Shown one piece after another: positions 6,544-7,952 of a stretch of DNA of 7,952 nt. Each line of letters starts with the position of its first letter. Position 1 is the first letter of the stretch. A program made the position numbers and the translations under genes. The stretch comes from CAYHBO01 sp964354855 (GTDB lineage Bacteria > Babelota > Babeliae > Babelales > RVW-14), in NCBI GenBank assembly GCA_964354855.1, contig CAYHBO010000057.1:1-7952 (forward strand). Direction: 5' to 3'. Under the pieces are notes generated by a model, which searched no databases, was not told the DNA's origin, and saw only the letters and a program-made list of their open reading frames with translations.

Positions 6544-6590
6544 TTGTCATCCTGAACCATTAACTTGTCATCCTGAACTTGTTTCAGGAT
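6544..6590. repeat. Palindromic repeat with duplicated left arm
   Basis: TTGTCATCCTGAAC occurs twice, at 6544-6557 and 6565-6578. The second copy forms a perfect 8-bp hairpin: ATCCTGAA (6570-6577), a 5-base loop, and TTCAGGAT (6583-6590). The GTCATCCTGAACTTGTTTCAGGATC type of sequence is an interspersed palindromic element that I recall from several bacterial genomes, including host-associated ones. The first copy has the left arm only and could compete for the same right arm. There is no T-run after the hairpin, so it is not a normal Rho-independent terminator, though it may protect the upstream mRNA end. It starts right after the FKBP stop codon. Confidence 0.7.
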
Positions 6591-6611
6591 CCAGGCCTAA
6601 TAAAATTCCGT

Positions 6612-6616
6612 AGGAG
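6612..6616 (+). promoter_or_regulatory. Shine-Dalgarno AGGAG for the GTG start at 6622
   Basis: AGGAG lies 5 bases before the GTG at 6622 and decides the start. The protein then opens with a basic residue pair and a hydrophobic anchor segment, as expected for a true N-terminus. Confidence 0.7.
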
Positions 6617-6621
6617 AGCCG

Positions 6622-7806
6622 GTGTTAAAAAGGATTTTTTCAGTACTGTTTGAGTCCTTTTTTCTACTGGCTCTTGTTCTTTCTGTTATTCACTACATTG
6701 AAATACAAACTTCATTTATCTTTCCATCGCCTGCCGGTCAATATTTGGCAGGAACATCCTATTTTCATTGGATTGATCGAGGACGCCTTGAGTCTCATGC
6801 GGTGGTTGGCGGGCATCCTTATCGCGAACTAATGGGTCAACTCTGGTATCCTGCTGACAGTAAAACTGAAAAAAAACTTTTACCGTATGATGCACGCTCT
6901 TGGAAAGATGCGATTAATCATTCAGGGATTCCTGGGTTTATGTTAACCGGGTTAGATTCTATCGTTACTCATGCCAGTTTAAATGCATTGCCTATACAAC
7001 AAAAATCTAAATTTCCTGTGGTGATTATGGATCATGGCCTTGGTAGCGTTGGGTTAACAAGCCACATTGCATTGTGTGAATCGCTTGCGAGCCATGGATA
7101 TTTTGTGATTGGGGTTAATCATTCGTACTGTGCAAGTCAGGTAACGTTTCCTGATGGTCGCGTGGTAACTAACCATGCTATGCCTGATTTGAGTAAACTT
7201 GAGCGTTCAGAGCGCTTACGTTTGTATGATCTTGAGCAAAGAGTCTGGATTGAAGATATTCAATTCGTTCTTGATGTACTTGAAGATATGAATGCTGATG
7301 ATGAACGTTTTACAGGAAAACTTGATCTGGAACATATTGGTATGGTTGGGCATTCTTTTGGCGGATCGACTGCTTCACAACTTTGTCGAATCGATGCACG
7401 TATTAAAGCTGGCATTAACATGGATGGTGCGCTTCGAGGCGACAGTCCAATAGAAGGCTTTGATAAGCCATTTATGTTTTTGATGGCATCTCCTAGAGAA
7501 AACGATGCCGGGGCACAAAATCGTGAGCTATTTAATAATCTAATGCGTGATAGTTACTTTGTTGCGGTTGAGGGGACGCATCATGGATCGTTTAGTGACG
7601 AAGTCTTACTTGCTAAGCGGGCTATTCTTTATGGACTCATGGATAAAGTAGCGAGTGGCTTAGATCTGTTAGATGGTTATAAGGTTCATGAAATTACCCA
7701 AGCGTTGGTGGTAGATTTCTTCGATAAATACCTTAAAAAAAAGCCGTCTAAATTGCTTGATGTTCAAGAAAAAAAATATAAAGAAGTAGCGATAGAACTC
7801 AAGTAA
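6622..7806 (+). CDS. Membrane-anchored PAF-acetylhydrolase-like alpha/beta hydrolase
   Basis: This 394-residue serine hydrolase resembles the platelet-activating factor acetylhydrolase (plasma/isoform II) family, which removes short or oxidised acyl chains from the sn-2 position of phospholipids. The likely triad is Ser245 in GHSFGG, Asp268 in NMDGAL and His321 in THHGSFSD; the spacing and the His-x-x-Phe-x-Asp context match the human enzyme as I recall it. HGLG at 138-141 would help form the oxyanion hole, and LWYPAD at 74-79 is a family-like N-terminal strand. Residues 7-25 are hydrophobic after a short basic start, a signal anchor or uncleaved signal peptide, so the catalytic part probably faces the periplasm. 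Other dienelactone-hydrolase-type esterases are the main alternative, and the true substrate is unknown. The GTG start has AGGAG 5 bases upstream. It lies 78 bases after the FKBP gene, with a palindromic repeat between them and no clear terminator after it. Confidence 0.88.
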   Translation: MLKRIFSVLFESFFLLALVLSVIHYIEIQTSFIFPSPAGQYLAGTSYFHWIDRGRLESHAVVGGHPYRELMGQLWYPADSKTEKKLLPYDARSWKDAINHSGIPGFMLTGLDSIVTHASLNALPIQQKSKFPVVIMDHGLGSVGLTSHIALCESLASHGYFVIGVNHSYCASQVTFPDGRVVTNHAMPDLSKLERSERLRLYDLEQRVWIEDIQFVLDVLEDMNADDERFTGKLDLEHIGMVGHSFGGSTASQLCRIDARIKAGINMDGALRGDSPIEGFDKPFMFLMASPRENDAGAQNRELFNNLMRDSYFVAVEGTHHGSFSDEVLLAKRAILYGLMDKVASGLDLLDGYKVHEITQALVVDFFDKYLKKKPSKLLDVQEKKYKEVAIELK

Positions 7807-7905
7807 ATTATCGGTAAAAGCAACAAAGCCTAGAATGCCCTGTTTATAAAGCGTACGCTGGTTTGTAGCGCGATTTTTTACTGGCTCGTTTTTTGCGGGG
7901 GCATT

Positions 7906-7952
7906 ATGGTTACGGTTGTTCTACGTAAACACGTCATTTTGATTTCTTTCTA
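7906..7952 (+). CDS. Possible start of a gene cut by the right edge
   Basis: An ATG at 7906 preceded by GGGGG (7897-7901) opens a frame that runs to the edge as MVTVVLRKHVILISF. The frame is free of stops from 7834, but no other usual start codon is seen in it. The few residues are hydrophobic and basic, as in a membrane or signal segment, but are too few to identify. The rest of the 146-base stretch after 7806 shows no tRNA, clear terminator or promoter. Confidence 0.22.
   Translation, partial: MVTVVLRKHVILISF

Noticed and set aside
7850..7859. 10-bp perfect palindrome AGCGTACGCT
   Set aside because: A palindrome of this length is expected several times by chance in a window of this size, and nothing nearby gives it a role.

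Overview
The window is ordinary-looking, gene-dense bacterial DNA, AT-rich by eye (not counted). It holds one tRNA gene on the minus strand and seven complete protein genes, all on the plus strand. Stops are TAA or TAG, tryptophan is TGG, and three of the seven genes start with GTG or TTG behind a good Shine-Dalgarno sequence. A lipid ABC exporter and a signal-bearing FKBP suggest a Gram-negative-type bacterium. The interspersed ATCCTGAA/TTCAGGAT palindrome, the alternative starts and the gene mix would fit a host-dependent lineage such as Dependentiae (TM6), but this is a guess without a marker gene.

Layout. Positions 50-126 carry tRNA-Val(UAC), transcribed leftward. A 170-base spacer holds two divergent sigma70-type promoters whose -35 boxes lie back to back in a 7-bp inverted repeat. 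The rightward promoter serves a likely three-gene operon: an unrecognised coiled-coil protein with an acidic and Cys-rich tail (297-1070), a small one-cluster [4Fe-4S] ferredoxin overlapping its 3' end (1055-1270), and an AMP-forming acyl-CoA ligase (1283-2872). An AU-rich hairpin covers the ligase stop codon. Next come a CNNM/CorC-type membrane protein with a CBS pair (2973-4268) and, 9 bases later, an MsbA-like ABC exporter (4278-5948). A secreted or lipid-anchored FKBP-type prolyl isomerase follows (6001-6543). After a short spacer with a palindromic repeat comes a membrane-anchored alpha/beta hydrolase of the platelet-activating-factor acetylhydrolase type (6622-7806). The last 146 bases hold no sure gene, only a possible start of one that runs off the edge.

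How the genes fit together. Three proteins handle lipids or acyl groups: the ligase, the ABC exporter and the PAF-AH-like hydrolase. They could release, activate and move acyl chains or lipids, perhaps of host origin, but they are not in one operon and the link is inference. The least explained object is the acidic/Cys-rich protein translationally coupled to the ferredoxin. I see no CRISPR array, insertion sequence, phage gene or clear defence system, and nothing that proves a new system.
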